Below are positions 48,888-57,550 of a stretch of 64,000 nt of DNA, piece after piece (position 1 is the first letter of the stretch; the number at the start of each line of letters is the position of its first letter). The translations under genes were made by a program, and so were the position numbers. The stretch covers positions 1 through 64,000 of the forward strand of contig CANNFB010000009.1 of NCBI GenBank assembly GCA_947503785.1, read 5' to 3'. Source of the DNA: an uncultured Campylobacterales bacterium. Lineage in GTDB: Bacteria > Campylobacterota > Campylobacteria > Campylobacterales > Arcobacteraceae. Under the pieces are notes generated by a model. The model saw only the letters and a program-made list of their open reading frames with translations, was not told the origin of the DNA and ran no database searches.

Positions 48888-49862
48888 TTATTTACCATCA
48901 TAATTTGGATTTAATTTAAGTAGTACCAAGTCTGCAATCATATTTCCAATTAATGTCAAAAATGCTCCAATTATAAGTATTCCCATAATTACTGGATAAT
49001 CATGACTTAATGCACTTTGGAAAAATAGTAAGCCCATTCCATCTATTGAAAATATAGTTTCAAGGATTACAGAACCCCCAATAATTCCAGGAAGAGAAAG
49101 TCCTAAAAGTGTAATAACAGGAGGATATAAATTTGGTAAAATATAATATCGTAAGATTTGTTTATTACTTAGTCCTCGTGACCTGGCAAAAAATATGTAA
49201 TCAGATTTAAGTATTTCAATTGTAAGTGAACGAATATATAAAGTCAAACTTCCAATTCCTCCAAAAACAATTATTGTAATTGGTAAAATTAAATGCCATG
49301 CATAATCTAAATAGTAATTTAAACTTCCATCATCTGGTATTGAATGTAATCCTGCAATTGGTAAAATTTCAAAAGTTATTGAAAATACTAAAACAGCCAA
49401 AAGAGCTAGATAAAAAGAAGGCATAGAAAAACTAATAAGTGATAATTGTCCAGTAAATTTATCAAAAAAACTGTTTTTATTTAAAGCTGCTTTTATTCCT
49501 AAATACAATGATAAAACAAAGATTAAAATCATTGATATTATATTGATGATTAAAGTTATAGGAATACGAGTTAATATCTCATCTTTAACCATTGAACCAC
49601 TTGCAAATGATATTCCAAAATCAAGTTGAATTATTGCTATGATCCATGAGTAAAACTGCATATATAAAGGTTCATCAAGGCCATAGATTGCTTTTAGTTG
49701 TGCTACTGATTCTTCAGTAATATTTGGATTTAATGCACCACTTGCAAAAAAAGAGTTTGGAGCTAGGTTTATTGCTAAAAAAGATATCAGGCTAATAATA
49801 AAAAGCATGATAATTAAGTATAATACTTTATTCAAAAATAATTTCATAAAATGATTATACAT
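48888..49862 (-). CDS. DppB/OppB-type ABC transporter permease
   Basis: A 324-residue permease of the peptide/nickel ABC family with six membrane helices. The EAA-type loop is ARSRGLSNKQILRYYILPN (about 230-248). The N-terminal OppB-like region is NLAPNSFFASGALNPNITEE. The true start may be the second Met (residue 6). No partner permease, ATPase or binding protein is near, so its system must be completed elsewhere. It shares a 14-nt divergent gap with acpS. Confidence 0.85.
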   Translation of the reverse strand: MYNHFMKLFLNKVLYLIIMLFIISLISFLAINLAPNSFFASGALNPNITEESVAQLKAIYGLDEPLYMQFYSWIIAIIQLDFGISFASGSMVKDEILTRIPITLIINIISMILIFVLSLYLGIKAALNKNSFFDKFTGQLSLISFSMPSFYLALLAVLVFSITFEILPIAGLHSIPDDGSLNYYLDYAWHLILPITIIVFGGIGSLTLYIRSLTIEILKSDYIFFARSRGLSNKQILRYYILPNLYPPVITLLGLSLPGIIGGSVILETIFSIDGMGLLFFQSALSHDYPVIMGILIIGAFLTLIGNMIADLVLLKLNPNYDGK

Positions 49863-49876
49863 AAGATAGGTTTAAA

Positions 49877-50227
49877 ATGTTAGGAATAGATGTAGTTTCA
49901 ATAGATAGAATAAAAAGAATGCACGAAAAGTTTGGTATTAAAGCATACGAAAAGTTTTTAAATCCAGATGAAATAGTATTAGTAAGAAGAGTGGAAACAG
50001 CTGCTGGTTTTTGGGCAGCAAAAGAAGCTGCCAGTAAAGCTATTGGTACGGGTATTGGAGCTAGCTGTGGTTTTCATGATATTAAGATATCAAAAACTGC
50101 AAAAGGTGCACCAAAGCTAAAATATAAGAAAAAAGTTAGACAGAAATTTAATATAAAAGAGACACATGTCTCAATTACCCATGATTCAGGTTTTGCAATA
50201 GCAATTGTTAAAAATGTTATAAAATAA
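49877..50227 (+). CDS. acpS: Holo-[acyl-carrier-protein] synthase AcpS
   Basis: A 116-residue phosphopantetheinyl transferase that activates ACP using CoA. The catalytic motifs are GIDVVSIDRI (Asp5) and WAAKEAASKAIG, and HVSITHD lies near the end. The length is normal for the family. It is transcribed alone, ahead of the toxin locus. Confidence 0.95.
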   Translation: MLGIDVVSIDRIKRMHEKFGIKAYEKFLNPDEIVLVRRVETAAGFWAAKEAASKAIGTGIGASCGFHDIKISKTAKGAPKLKYKKKVRQKFNIKETHVSITHDSGFAIAIVKNVIK

Positions 50228-50237
50228 TACCTATTTA

Positions 50238-50270
50238 AATTATTTTAGATAGAATATCTAAAAAATAATT
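50238..50270 (+). promoter_or_regulatory. Long A/T inverted repeat before the toxin gene
   Basis: A 14-bp inverted repeat with a 2-nt bulge around TTTTAGATA-GAA-TATCTAAAA ends 11 nt before the toxin ATG. No T-run follows on the plus strand, so it is a poor terminator for acpS. It could be an operator or an mRNA hairpin near the start codon. Confidence 0.4.
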
Positions 50271-50281
50271 ATGGATATTAA

Positions 50282-53200
50282 ATGGGAAATACTCTTAACG
50301 TAGTAGAAGAAGGTTTTATCAAGTGCGCTTGTGGTGGAAAAGTTACTTTAAAATCAACAGTTGCCGGCCTTACAATTGGAGGAAAGAAACCTCTTTATTG
50401 GAAAGATTTATTAAATGCACCAGTTGCATGTCCTAGAAGTTCAAAACAAAATCCTTGTACAAAAGTTGCTGCTATTACATCAGTAGGAACTGAACCTAAT
50501 GTTGGAGCAAATGGAGAACCTTATTTATTAAGAACTGATGGTTTTGTAACAGATAAAGGTCGTCCAGTAATTTTAGTAGATCCGGGTCAATATACTTCCA
50601 AAATACTCGCACCACCTAGCACAAAATCAGAATTTGTTGAAGAAGAAAAACCAAGCGAAGCGGCACTAAAAGAAGCAAAAGAAAATATAGCAAAAGAAAA
50701 ATACAAGTTATATCTAATAAGACCTAGTAAAGATAATAAGAACGAAGATATATATAAACCCCTACGAGCTAGTAGAAATTTTATGAAAACTGAAAACTTT
50801 TATTCAAAAGACAAAGATATAAATCCAAGAATAAAAGATAAAATATATACAGCACTTCAATCTTATGTATATATAAAAACAGCTAAAAATATAGACGAAT
50901 ACAAAGTTGTTTCAAAAGGTACACTTTGTGCTGAGAATCTAAACGAAATATCATATAAAAATGAAAAAAATATTCCTAGTAAATATATTCCATTAAATGA
51001 CGATAAAGATATAGAAATATTTTATACAAATGTAAAACTTAGAAAATCAAAAAAGAATAGAGAAGCTGATTTAAAAAACTTTGAAGCAATACCTCTGAAT
51101 CCTAAAACATTAGTTTCAAAAAAAGAAAAAGCATTTTATATAAAAGATATACAAAGTTTAAAAACAAATGAAATTACAAAAGAAGATATTCAAACTCAAA
51201 AGAAATTTGATCCACTTAAAATACATGAAAAGAATTCAAAACTCTATCCGTTAAATGTAGTTTGTACAATAGAAGATGAACTAGGAATTATAGAAGATCT
51301 ATATCAAGAGTATGAATCAACTTTTAAACTAAACTTTGTAAAAAATGAAGATATTATAGATGATATAAGAGATAAAAATGCTTATGTTTATAACGTAGCT
51401 AGTCAAATTAATTATTTTTATGTATCCGAAGAAAGAAAAGAGAAATATAATAAAAATATAAAAAAACTATCATCTTTTTATAGTACCTTTGTAAGAGAAG
51501 TTTTATATGGAAAATTATCTGATATTATAATTGAAGATAAAAGTTTTGATTTAGCAGATATTGTAGTGCCAAACTTTGATGTGTCTTCCCATTATTATAA
51601 CCAAATTGAGTTTTTAAATAAATCTTTTTTTATAAATAAAAAAATCGAATTATATAATGGACAATTGAAATTTATTAACAATAATTTAAACTACTATTAC
51701 AATCCAAATGAAACACATGCGGATATTGATCATAAAAATAATATTATTAGTAAAAACATTGAAGAAAGAGGAATAAATAGAGCTATTCATACTGCACATG
51801 GGTACTTGAAGTTTTCAAATTATCATGATGATTATAAAACATATAGAGAAAATCCAAATAAATTACTAGCGTTACTAGTGTTTTCTATTTTATTTTCTGG
51901 AGATTATGATGAAGATATTAGAGCTATAAAAGGATTAGAAGATAAAAAAATAGAGTTTTATAATCTTCTTATAAATATGCGACCACTACCTCCTATTAGT
52001 GATAACGATATTGAAGATATAGACTATATGCTAAAAGATCAAAAGTTATATAAAGATATGTTTGAAGGAAGTACTAAAAAAAGTGGTTTTATTTTTAAAA
52101 AAGAGCATAAAGATAAAAATACACTATTAGCACAATTTGATAATTTAGAATATATTCATAAAAAAGTATCATTTTCGTATGACGAAGCAAAAAAAATAAA
52201 CATACAAACAGCTTTAGAATTTGAAGATTTATATAGAAGTAAACACTTATCAACTTTTGAAATAGATAAATCTTTGGTATCTCCAGATAAACTACTAAAA
52301 CGTATAGTAAAACAGATGCAAAGCACTAAAGTCAAAACCTTGCTATCTTCTTATGTAAAATTAAAAGAGTTTGAAAATAATACTACTGAAGTTTCGTATC
52401 ATTATTATATGTTAAATATAGCATTTGCTTTTGTAAAACTAGTAGCTTATTGTGATGAAGAACAAAATATTTTGACACCTTTTAATACTAGCTCAAAACA
52501 TATCCTAGATTTTATGGAAAAATTAACAGTAGCAAGAGAAAATATACAAGATATGAATGAATGGGCAGATTATAGAGATAGTAAAAAGCTATTCTTTGAA
52601 ACATACTCTTTAGTTCTTAATTCTGTTGTAACACACTCTTGTATTCAAAATGGTCAAAATAATATAGATAAAAAATTTGAAGAAAGACAAACAAACGCTT
52701 TATCATTCTTAAATAAAATTGGACATTTACATGGCTTAGAAACAAAAATAAATTTTACATTCTCAAAAGAAAAAAAGAAAAATCCAAATCAAAGTTATAA
52801 ATCACTTATAGCAAATAACTTTGATATTGGTCAAAAGTCTCAAGACACAGCAAATGGACTATATAATACTTTAAATGCAATAAATGGTTTTACAAAAAGA
52901 TTAGCAGATGTTAACGGTATCTTCGAAGAGATAAAAGCTCTAAAAAATGAAGAACTAGCTTTAAAAAATGAGATTGATAAACTAAATAATGATTCTTCTC
53001 AAAGAAAACATATCAAGAAAAAAAGAAAAAAAGAAATAGTAAATTTGATTGAGGAAAAGCAAGCTAAGATTAATAAGCTTGGTGGAAGTACTAATTATGA
53101 TGATTTAGGTGATGACAAAAGAGTTGTTACTTTTAATATAAGTAAATTCAAAAAAACCTTAGCCTCAACAAAAGCTCTCTCAAATGTAGTCGCACTTATA

Positions 53201-54259
53201 GGAGTATCAAACTACTATAATTCTTATGAAAAACTAAAACTATCAAATCTAACAGCTTTTGCATCAGATGTGTCAACATTGTCAATTTTAGCTTTAGAAG
53301 GATTAGAAAAAGCAAAAAATAATGTCAAACTAGCAACTACTTTAATATCACAAACAGCAAATAAAGCAAAATTAAATATAGGAGCATTTGCATATAGATT
53401 AGATATATTTATTACAATAATAGCAGGAGTTAGTAGATTTACTGAACTAGATAAAGAAGATATAGATGGAAAAGCAGTAACAGCTATAACAAGCGGACTA
53501 CAAGTAATATTTCTTTTAAGAGCAACATGGGTTGGATTTGCAGTAGCAGGTGCAACAGAATTAGCCTATCAATTAATACTTAACTTTACACATATAATAA
53601 ATAGCCCAATAGAAAACTATATAAATAAATCCTTACTTTATAAAACAAAGATGGATAATGAATATAAATTTAAAACAACAATCTTAAATAGAACACTAAA
53701 AGGTTCAAGTTTAAAAATACCAATATTTAATACCTTTAAAGATATTCAAAACTTTATAGGAGATAATTATGATAAAAATAAAGGAATACTTGATTCAGCT
53801 TTGTTAAATGAAATATCAGTACTTAAAAAAACACTGTTTGGATTAGAATTAGAGTTATACTCAAATAGAATGCCTTCTAATAATGGAAAAATCACTAAAT
53901 CTACTGGAGTTAAAATACCTAATAAAATATTTAAAGATAAAGGCTTTAAATTAATAATGATAAATAATAAAAATGAGTATAATTTATTAGAAAATATTAA
54001 TGCAACAGAAAATTCAGATTATCAAGTATTTGACTTATTAAATAAGGAAGTAAAAATAGAAGACATGAGAACAATAAATGGATCTAAAAATTCACTTATA
54101 GTTATCACAGAAAATATTTCATTGAAATATGAGTATAGTTTTTATACTCAAATGAATGATCGTGCAGGGATGAACTATACAATACAAATACCATCTTTTA
54201 AAGATAGTTTATTAAATAGTGAAGATGAAAAATATATAGGAACAATAACAAATGATTAA
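50282..54259 (+). CDS. Large PAAR-like (DUF4280) effector with hydrophobic C-terminal toxin region
   Basis: A 1325-residue protein. Residues about 1-100 form a DUF4280/PAAR-like domain (FIKCACGGKVT, ACPRSSKQNPCT, LLRTDGFVTDKG), the tip-type module that loads effectors on type VI spikes. Residues about 130-950 are a long, charged, helix-rich body with no recognised family. A coiled coil sits around 885-945. Residues about 990-1120 hold amphipathic and hydrophobic segments (VVALIGVSNYY; FAYRLDIFITIIAGVS; GLQVIFLLRATWVGFAVAGATELAYQ, given here in pieces), suggesting membrane insertion or pore formation. The final 190 residues are soluble. The stop overlaps the next lipoprotein gene by 8 nt. A resemblance to VasX-type pore-forming effectors is possible but unproven. 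No T6SS structural genes are in the window. Confidence 0.7.
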   Translation: MGNTLNVVEEGFIKCACGGKVTLKSTVAGLTIGGKKPLYWKDLLNAPVACPRSSKQNPCTKVAAITSVGTEPNVGANGEPYLLRTDGFVTDKGRPVILVDPGQYTSKILAPPSTKSEFVEEEKPSEAALKEAKENIAKEKYKLYLIRPSKDNKNEDIYKPLRASRNFMKTENFYSKDKDINPRIKDKIYTALQSYVYIKTAKNIDEYKVVSKGTLCAENLNEISYKNEKNIPSKYIPLNDDKDIEIFYTNVKLRKSKKNREADLKNFEAIPLNPKTLVSKKEKAFYIKDIQSLKTNEITKEDIQTQKKFDPLKIHEKNSKLYPLNVVCTIEDELGIIEDLYQEYESTFKLNFVKNEDIIDDIRDKNAYVYNVASQINYFYVSEERKEKYNKNIKKLSSFYSTFVREVLYGKLSDIIIEDKSFDLADIVVPNFDVSSHYYNQIEFLNKSFFINKKIELYNGQLKFINNNLNYYYNPNETHADIDHKNNIISKNIEERGINRAIHTAHGYLKFSNYHDDYKTYRENPNKLLALLVFSILFSGDYDEDIRAIKGLEDKKIEFYNLLINMRPLPPISDNDIEDIDYMLKDQKLYKDMFEGSTKKSGFIFKKEHKDKNTLLAQFDNLEYIHKKVSFSYDEAKKINIQTALEFEDLYRSKHLSTFEIDKSLVSPDKLLKRIVKQMQSTKVKTLLSSYVKLKEFENNTTEVSYHYYMLNIAFAFVKLVAYCDEEQNILTPFNTSSKHILDFMEKLTVARENIQDMNEWADYRDSKKLFFETYSLVLNSVVTHSCIQNGQNNIDKKFEERQTNALSFLNKIGHLHGLETKINFTFSKEKKKNPNQSYKSLIANNFDIGQKSQDTANGLYNTLNAINGFTKRLADVNGIFEEIKALKNEELALKNEIDKLNNDSSQRKHIKKKRKKEIVNLIEEKQAKINKLGGSTNYDDLGDDKRVVTFNISKFKKTLASTKALSNVVALIGVSNYYNSYEKLKLSNLTAFASDVSTLSILALEGLEKAKNNVKLATTLISQTANKAKLNIGAFAYRLDIFITIIAGVSRFTELDKEDIDGKAVTAITSGLQVIFLLRATWVGFAVAGATELAYQLILNFTHIINSPIENYINKSLLYKTKMDNEYKFKTTILNRTLKGSSLKIPIFNTFKDIQNFIGDNYDKNKGILDSALLNEISVLKKTLFGLELELYSNRMPSNNGKITKSTGVKIPNKIFKDKGFKLIMINNKNEYNLLENINATENSDYQVFDLLNKEVKIEDMRTINGSKNSLIVITENISLKYEYSFYTQMNDRAGMNYTIQIPSFKDSLLNSEDEKYIGTITND
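53478..53691 (+). repeat. Toxin segment duplicated downstream (copy 1)
   Basis: These 214 nt, encoding toxin residues about 1066-1136 (the hydrophobic segment), recur at 54974-55187 with six differences by my reading (about 97% identity). The match stops abruptly at 53691/55187. Confidence 0.9.
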
Positions 54260-54935
54260 ACTAATAAAAATATTAACAATAGTAACACTTCTAATATTTA
54301 CAGGATGTGACGAACCTCTAGGTAAGAAAACAACAACTACTATACTTACAACAAAAGATATGGATCCAAGACTTAAGGCTTATCCTGAAGCGGTTGAGTG
54401 GTATAAAGACGCAGGAAATTATCCTGAGGCGGCTTTTAATTTGGGAGTTATATACCAGACAAAAATAAAAGATTATAAAGAATCATTAATATGGTACAGT
54501 AAAGCATATAATTTAGGATATAAAAATGATATTGAAAACAATATTGCATCTGTTTACGAGGATATGAAAGATTATAAGAGTTCAATTGATTGGTATATTA
54601 AATCAAATTCTTTGGATTCAATTGCAAATTTAGGACTACTATATAAATCAAAACTAAAAGATTATAAGAATTCTATAAAATATTATAAACTAGCTATAGA
54701 GAGAGAGAGTTTAAGATCATTACGAGGTATGGCCTGGCTTTATCATGAAAACCTAAAAGATGATGTCAAATCCAGTGCTTATATGATAAATCTAATTGAA
54801 TATGGAAAAACAAAACATCATATTGTTTCATTTTTAAAAGAAAAATGGAACCTATCAGACGAAACAATAAAAAAAGGCTATGAACTACAACTAACAATGC
54901 CAGGACTTCCAAGAAGATATACAGGTGGAATTTAA
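54252..54935 (+). CDS. Sel1/TPR-repeat lipoprotein, probable immunity protein
   Basis: A 227-residue protein with a lipoprotein signal peptide and lipobox FTGC (Cys19). Four to five Sel1/TPR-like helical pairs follow (AVEWYKDAGNYPEAAFNLG, SLIWYSKAYNLG, SIDWYIKSN, SIKYYKLA). The C-terminal block LKDDVKSSAY..LKEKW..ETIKKGYELQL..PGLPRRYTGG is shared with the lipoprotein at 56200. The ATG lies inside the toxin's last codons (8-nt overlap). Periplasm-facing lipoproteins coupled to a membrane-active toxin are typical immunity proteins; this is inference. Confidence 0.7.
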   Translation: MIKLIKILTIVTLLIFTGCDEPLGKKTTTTILTTKDMDPRLKAYPEAVEWYKDAGNYPEAAFNLGVIYQTKIKDYKESLIWYSKAYNLGYKNDIENNIASVYEDMKDYKSSIDWYIKSNSLDSIANLGLLYKSKLKDYKNSIKYYKLAIERESLRSLRGMAWLYHENLKDDVKSSAYMINLIEYGKTKHHIVSFLKEKWNLSDETIKKGYELQLTMPGLPRRYTGGI

Positions 54936-54947
54936 TTAATTCCATCT

Positions 54948-55187
54948 TTATGAAAAACTAAAACTATCAAATCTAAGAGCTATAACAAGCGGACTACAAG
55001 TAATATTTCTTTTAAGAGCAACATGGGTTGGATTTGCAGTAGCAGGTGCAACAGAATTAGCCTATCAATTAATACTTAACTTTACACATATAATAAATAG
55101 CCCAATAGAAAACTATATAAACAAATCTCTACTTTATAAAACAAAGATGGATTATGAATATAAATTTAAAACAATAATCTTAAATAG
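54948..55187 (+). repeat. Partial duplicate of toxin gene (copy 2, internally deleted)
   Basis: Bases 54948-54981 match 53224-53257, and 54974-55187 match 53478-53691. The two matches meet at an 8-nt sequence TAACAGCT (TAAGAGCT here) that occurs at both 53250 and 53478 in the toxin. Copy 2 is therefore the toxin segment minus 228 nt (76 codons, in frame). Confidence 0.85.
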
Positions 55188-56199
55188 CTTTCCCGAAGGC
55201 ATGTTAAATGCAATTATGAAGAAAGATGATATAAAACTTAATATTAATTTACATAATAGTAAGTTTTTAACAGGATTAAAAACAGGGGTCTCAAAAGTAT
55301 CAGCATATGCAGTAATAATAATGTCAATAATGGATGCTGTAAAATATCAGAAAAATGAAGATTATGATGCACTAGCAGCAACAGTAGCTATGATAGGAGT
55401 AAATGTCCTAGCTCTACTAGTTACTAGTGGAATGCCATTAGTAGTATTTGTAACAATAAGTTCAATAGTATATGCAATTGCAATGTTAACATTTGTAGAT
55501 AGTGCTTTTGAGTCTTATTTGAAAAGGTCTTTGTTCTATGAAAATAAAATGTCAAAAAACAAATATATCAAAAAATATCCAGCAACATTTCTTTTAGAAT
55601 CAACAAATAAAAACTCTAGCCTAAAAGCAATTAATTCAGATGGTTTTACAAAAACAAAAGAGATATTTGATTTTATAGGAAAGAACTATGAGAAAAATGA
55701 GATATATTTTGATACAGGATTAAAAAATGAGCTAAGTTTTTTAAATGCTGCTTTATATGGATATAAACTAGAAATAACAGATTTTAACTCACATCAAAGA
55801 GTAAAAATAAAAACAGGTTTAGAGATAAGTATGTATGTTAATCATGCTGTAGAAATACCTAAAGATATTGCTGAAGATATTGATTTTACATTATATTTAG
55901 TAGGTGACAAAATTAATAAAAATTTTAAATTAAAAGATTTAGTTAATAATGGAAGTTCGTATGCATTTAACTTCTTCCCAGAAAAAGACCCATACTTTGA
56001 TTTATCACTATTCCCACACAGTTTAAAAGTAAAAAATCATACATCATATATCATAATAAAATCTTCAAAAATAGATATGAAATATAAAGTAGTATTTAGA
56101 GATAATGATAAAATAACACCAAACTCTCACATAGAAATAGATAGTTTAGAGCAAGTAAGCTTTGATATAGAAGACGAAGAAATAATAGAAGGAAAATAA
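55147..56199 (+). CDS. Orphan toxin C-terminal tail (start-less cassette)
   Basis: The first ATG is at 55147, but the same frame is open from 54940, just after a TAA at 54937, and 54949-55187 translates to the duplicated toxin leader (YEKLKLSNL, then RAITSGLQV.., then KMDYEYKF). No ATG, GTG or TTG was found between 54940 and 55147. The unique part, 55188-56199 (337 residues), carries three hydrophobic stretches (YAVIIMSIM, VAMIGVNVLALLV, LVVFVTISSIVYAIAML) and then a region paralogous to the toxin's last 190 residues (IFDFIGKNYEKN against IQNFIGDNYDKN; LKNELSFLNAALYGYKLEI against the matching stretch). It is read as a displaced or silent toxin tail. The lipoprotein at 56200 follows with no gap. 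Confidence 0.7.
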   Translation: MDYEYKFKTIILNSFPEGMLNAIMKKDDIKLNINLHNSKFLTGLKTGVSKVSAYAVIIMSIMDAVKYQKNEDYDALAATVAMIGVNVLALLVTSGMPLVVFVTISSIVYAIAMLTFVDSAFESYLKRSLFYENKMSKNKYIKKYPATFLLESTNKNSSLKAINSDGFTKTKEIFDFIGKNYEKNEIYFDTGLKNELSFLNAALYGYKLEITDFNSHQRVKIKTGLEISMYVNHAVEIPKDIAEDIDFTLYLVGDKINKNFKLKDLVNNGSSYAFNFFPEKDPYFDLSLFPHSLKVKNHTSYIIIKSSKIDMKYKVVFRDNDKITPNSHIEIDSLEQVSFDIEDEEIIEGK

Positions 56200-57012
56200 T
56201 TGAAAAAAATATTACAAACAATATTACTTATAAGTTTAACCCTAGGAATTACAGCTTGTACAAAAGAAGAAAAGAAAAAAGAAGAAGTTAAATATACCGC
56301 TTCATTACCTATGCCTGAATGGGATGAGGAAAAGAGTAAAAGAATTTGGAATGTCTATAAAAACTGGCATACTGCAAAAAATGATCCAATCCCCGCCACA
56401 AAAATAGGTTACGCATACGCAGATAAACTAAAAGACCATGAAAAAGCACTAGAGTGGTTTAAATATGCTGATTCAATGGTAAGCTTTGGAGAAAACTCAT
56501 ATTTTGCATGTTATTCATTGAATAAATTAAAACAATATGATGAAGCAATAACTTGGTGTAAAAAAGCAGTTGAACAAAACTGGGATAAGGCATTACTAGA
56601 ACTAGGTGATGTTTATCTTAATAAATTAGATTATAATGAGTCTATAGTGTGGTTTAAGAAATCTTTTGAAAAAACAAAGGATAATATATCTGCAAATGCT
56701 CTAGGTTATGCTTATTCAGATATAAAAAAATTTAAAGAAGCTGAGAAGTGGTATAAAGAAGCTATTAAACTTGATAATTATGAGGCTTATAAAAATATAG
56801 CGATACTTTATAATAAAAATTTAAAAGATGATATAAAAGCTGCAGCTTACTCAATTGCAGTTATTAATACAAAGTATAGAAAAGGTTCAGTATTAAAACT
56901 TTTAAAGGAAACATGGAAAATACCAAACGAAACAATAAAAAAAGGCTACGAATTACAATTAAACTCGCCAGATTTTCCTGTTAAATATGATGGTAACTTA
57001 GGATTAGAATAA
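56200..57012 (+). CDS. Sel1/TPR-repeat lipoprotein, probable immunity partner of the orphan tail
   Basis: A 270-residue protein starting at TTG directly after the preceding stop. It has a signal peptide with lipobox ITAC (Cys20), a Lys/Glu linker, then five or six Sel1/TPR-like pairs (ALEWFKYAD, AITWCKKAVEQ, SIVWFKKSFEK, AEKWYKEAIK). The last 60 residues match the lipoprotein at 54252 (NLKDDIKAAAY; ETIKKGYELQLNSPDFP). It is paralogous but diverged, as expected for immunity proteins matched to different toxin tails. Confidence 0.7.
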   Translation: MKKILQTILLISLTLGITACTKEEKKKEEVKYTASLPMPEWDEEKSKRIWNVYKNWHTAKNDPIPATKIGYAYADKLKDHEKALEWFKYADSMVSFGENSYFACYSLNKLKQYDEAITWCKKAVEQNWDKALLELGDVYLNKLDYNESIVWFKKSFEKTKDNISANALGYAYSDIKKFKEAEKWYKEAIKLDNYEAYKNIAILYNKNLKDDIKAAAYSIAVINTKYRKGSVLKLLKETWKIPNETIKKGYELQLNSPDFPVKYDGNLGLE

Positions 57013-57167
57013 TAAAGATATTCTTAACTCTGCTGGTAGTTGGTATATTTTTTTGCAAGATACTCAGTATAAAAACAACAAGAAATAACACCCGTTCATC
57101 CAGATTTAATAAAACAAGATATGAAGAATATAAAAAACTCTTCAAAATAAGATATATTCGATTGTAA
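57012..57167 (+). pseudogene. Possible remnant of a third lipoprotein or membrane gene
   Basis: A frame without a start codon, open for about 51 codons. It begins IKIFLTLLVVGIFFCK, which resembles a lipoprotein signal and lipobox, and is followed by a basic stretch ending at TAA 57165-57167, 3 nt before convergent ruvX. It could be a decayed signal peptide of another immunity-type gene, or chance. Confidence 0.3.
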
Positions 57168-57169
57168 AT

Positions 57170-57550
57170 TTAATCTTTTGTTAAATATCTCTCAAGAATA
57201 ATCTTAGCAGCAATAGAGTCTATTCTTCCGTCTCTTTTGTATTTAATTTCACCTTTGATTAAATCCTCTGCTTCAATTGAACTCATATTTTCTTCTTGAA
57301 ATTCATAAGGAATTTTCAGTTCTAAAAGTGCTACAAAATGTTTTATTCTTTTTTGCATATCTTCACTCGAACTAGGAAATCCAACGATTAGTTTTTTAAT
57401 ATCCCATTCTTTTAAAAAAGTATTTACATCACGTGCTGCTTGATTTCTATTTTTTCTTAAAATTGGATCTTTTGGAGTTACAATATTTGAACCAACACAT
57501 ATAGCAACTCCAATTCTTTTAAGACCTACATCAATAGAAGCTAGGCTCAA
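57170..57550 (-). CDS. ruvX: Holliday-junction resolvase-like RuvX/YqgF
   Basis: A 126-residue RNase H-fold protein, a nuclease involved in pre-16S rRNA processing and called a putative Holliday junction resolvase. The catalytic Asp7 is in SIDVGLKRIGVAI, followed by LIVGFPSS and the C-terminal RDGRIDSIAAKIILE with the final acidic residue. Its ATG overlaps the stop of the upstream MetF-like gene by 4 nt. Confidence 0.9.
   Translation of the reverse strand: MSLASIDVGLKRIGVAICVGSNIVTPKDPILRKNRNQAARDVNTFLKEWDIKKLIVGFPSSSEDMQKRIKHFVALLELKIPYEFQEENMSSIEAEDLIKGEIKYKRDGRIDSIAAKIILERYLTKD

Noticed and set aside
48888..49862. Complete peptide/nickel ABC transporter operon
   Set aside because: Only one permease is present; neighbours are panC and acpS, and no ATPase, second permease or binding protein is encoded nearby.
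54936..55146. Insertion sequence remnant between the two toxin tails
   Set aside because: The sequence is a direct copy of toxin coding sequence with no terminal inverted repeats, no target duplication and no transposase fragment.
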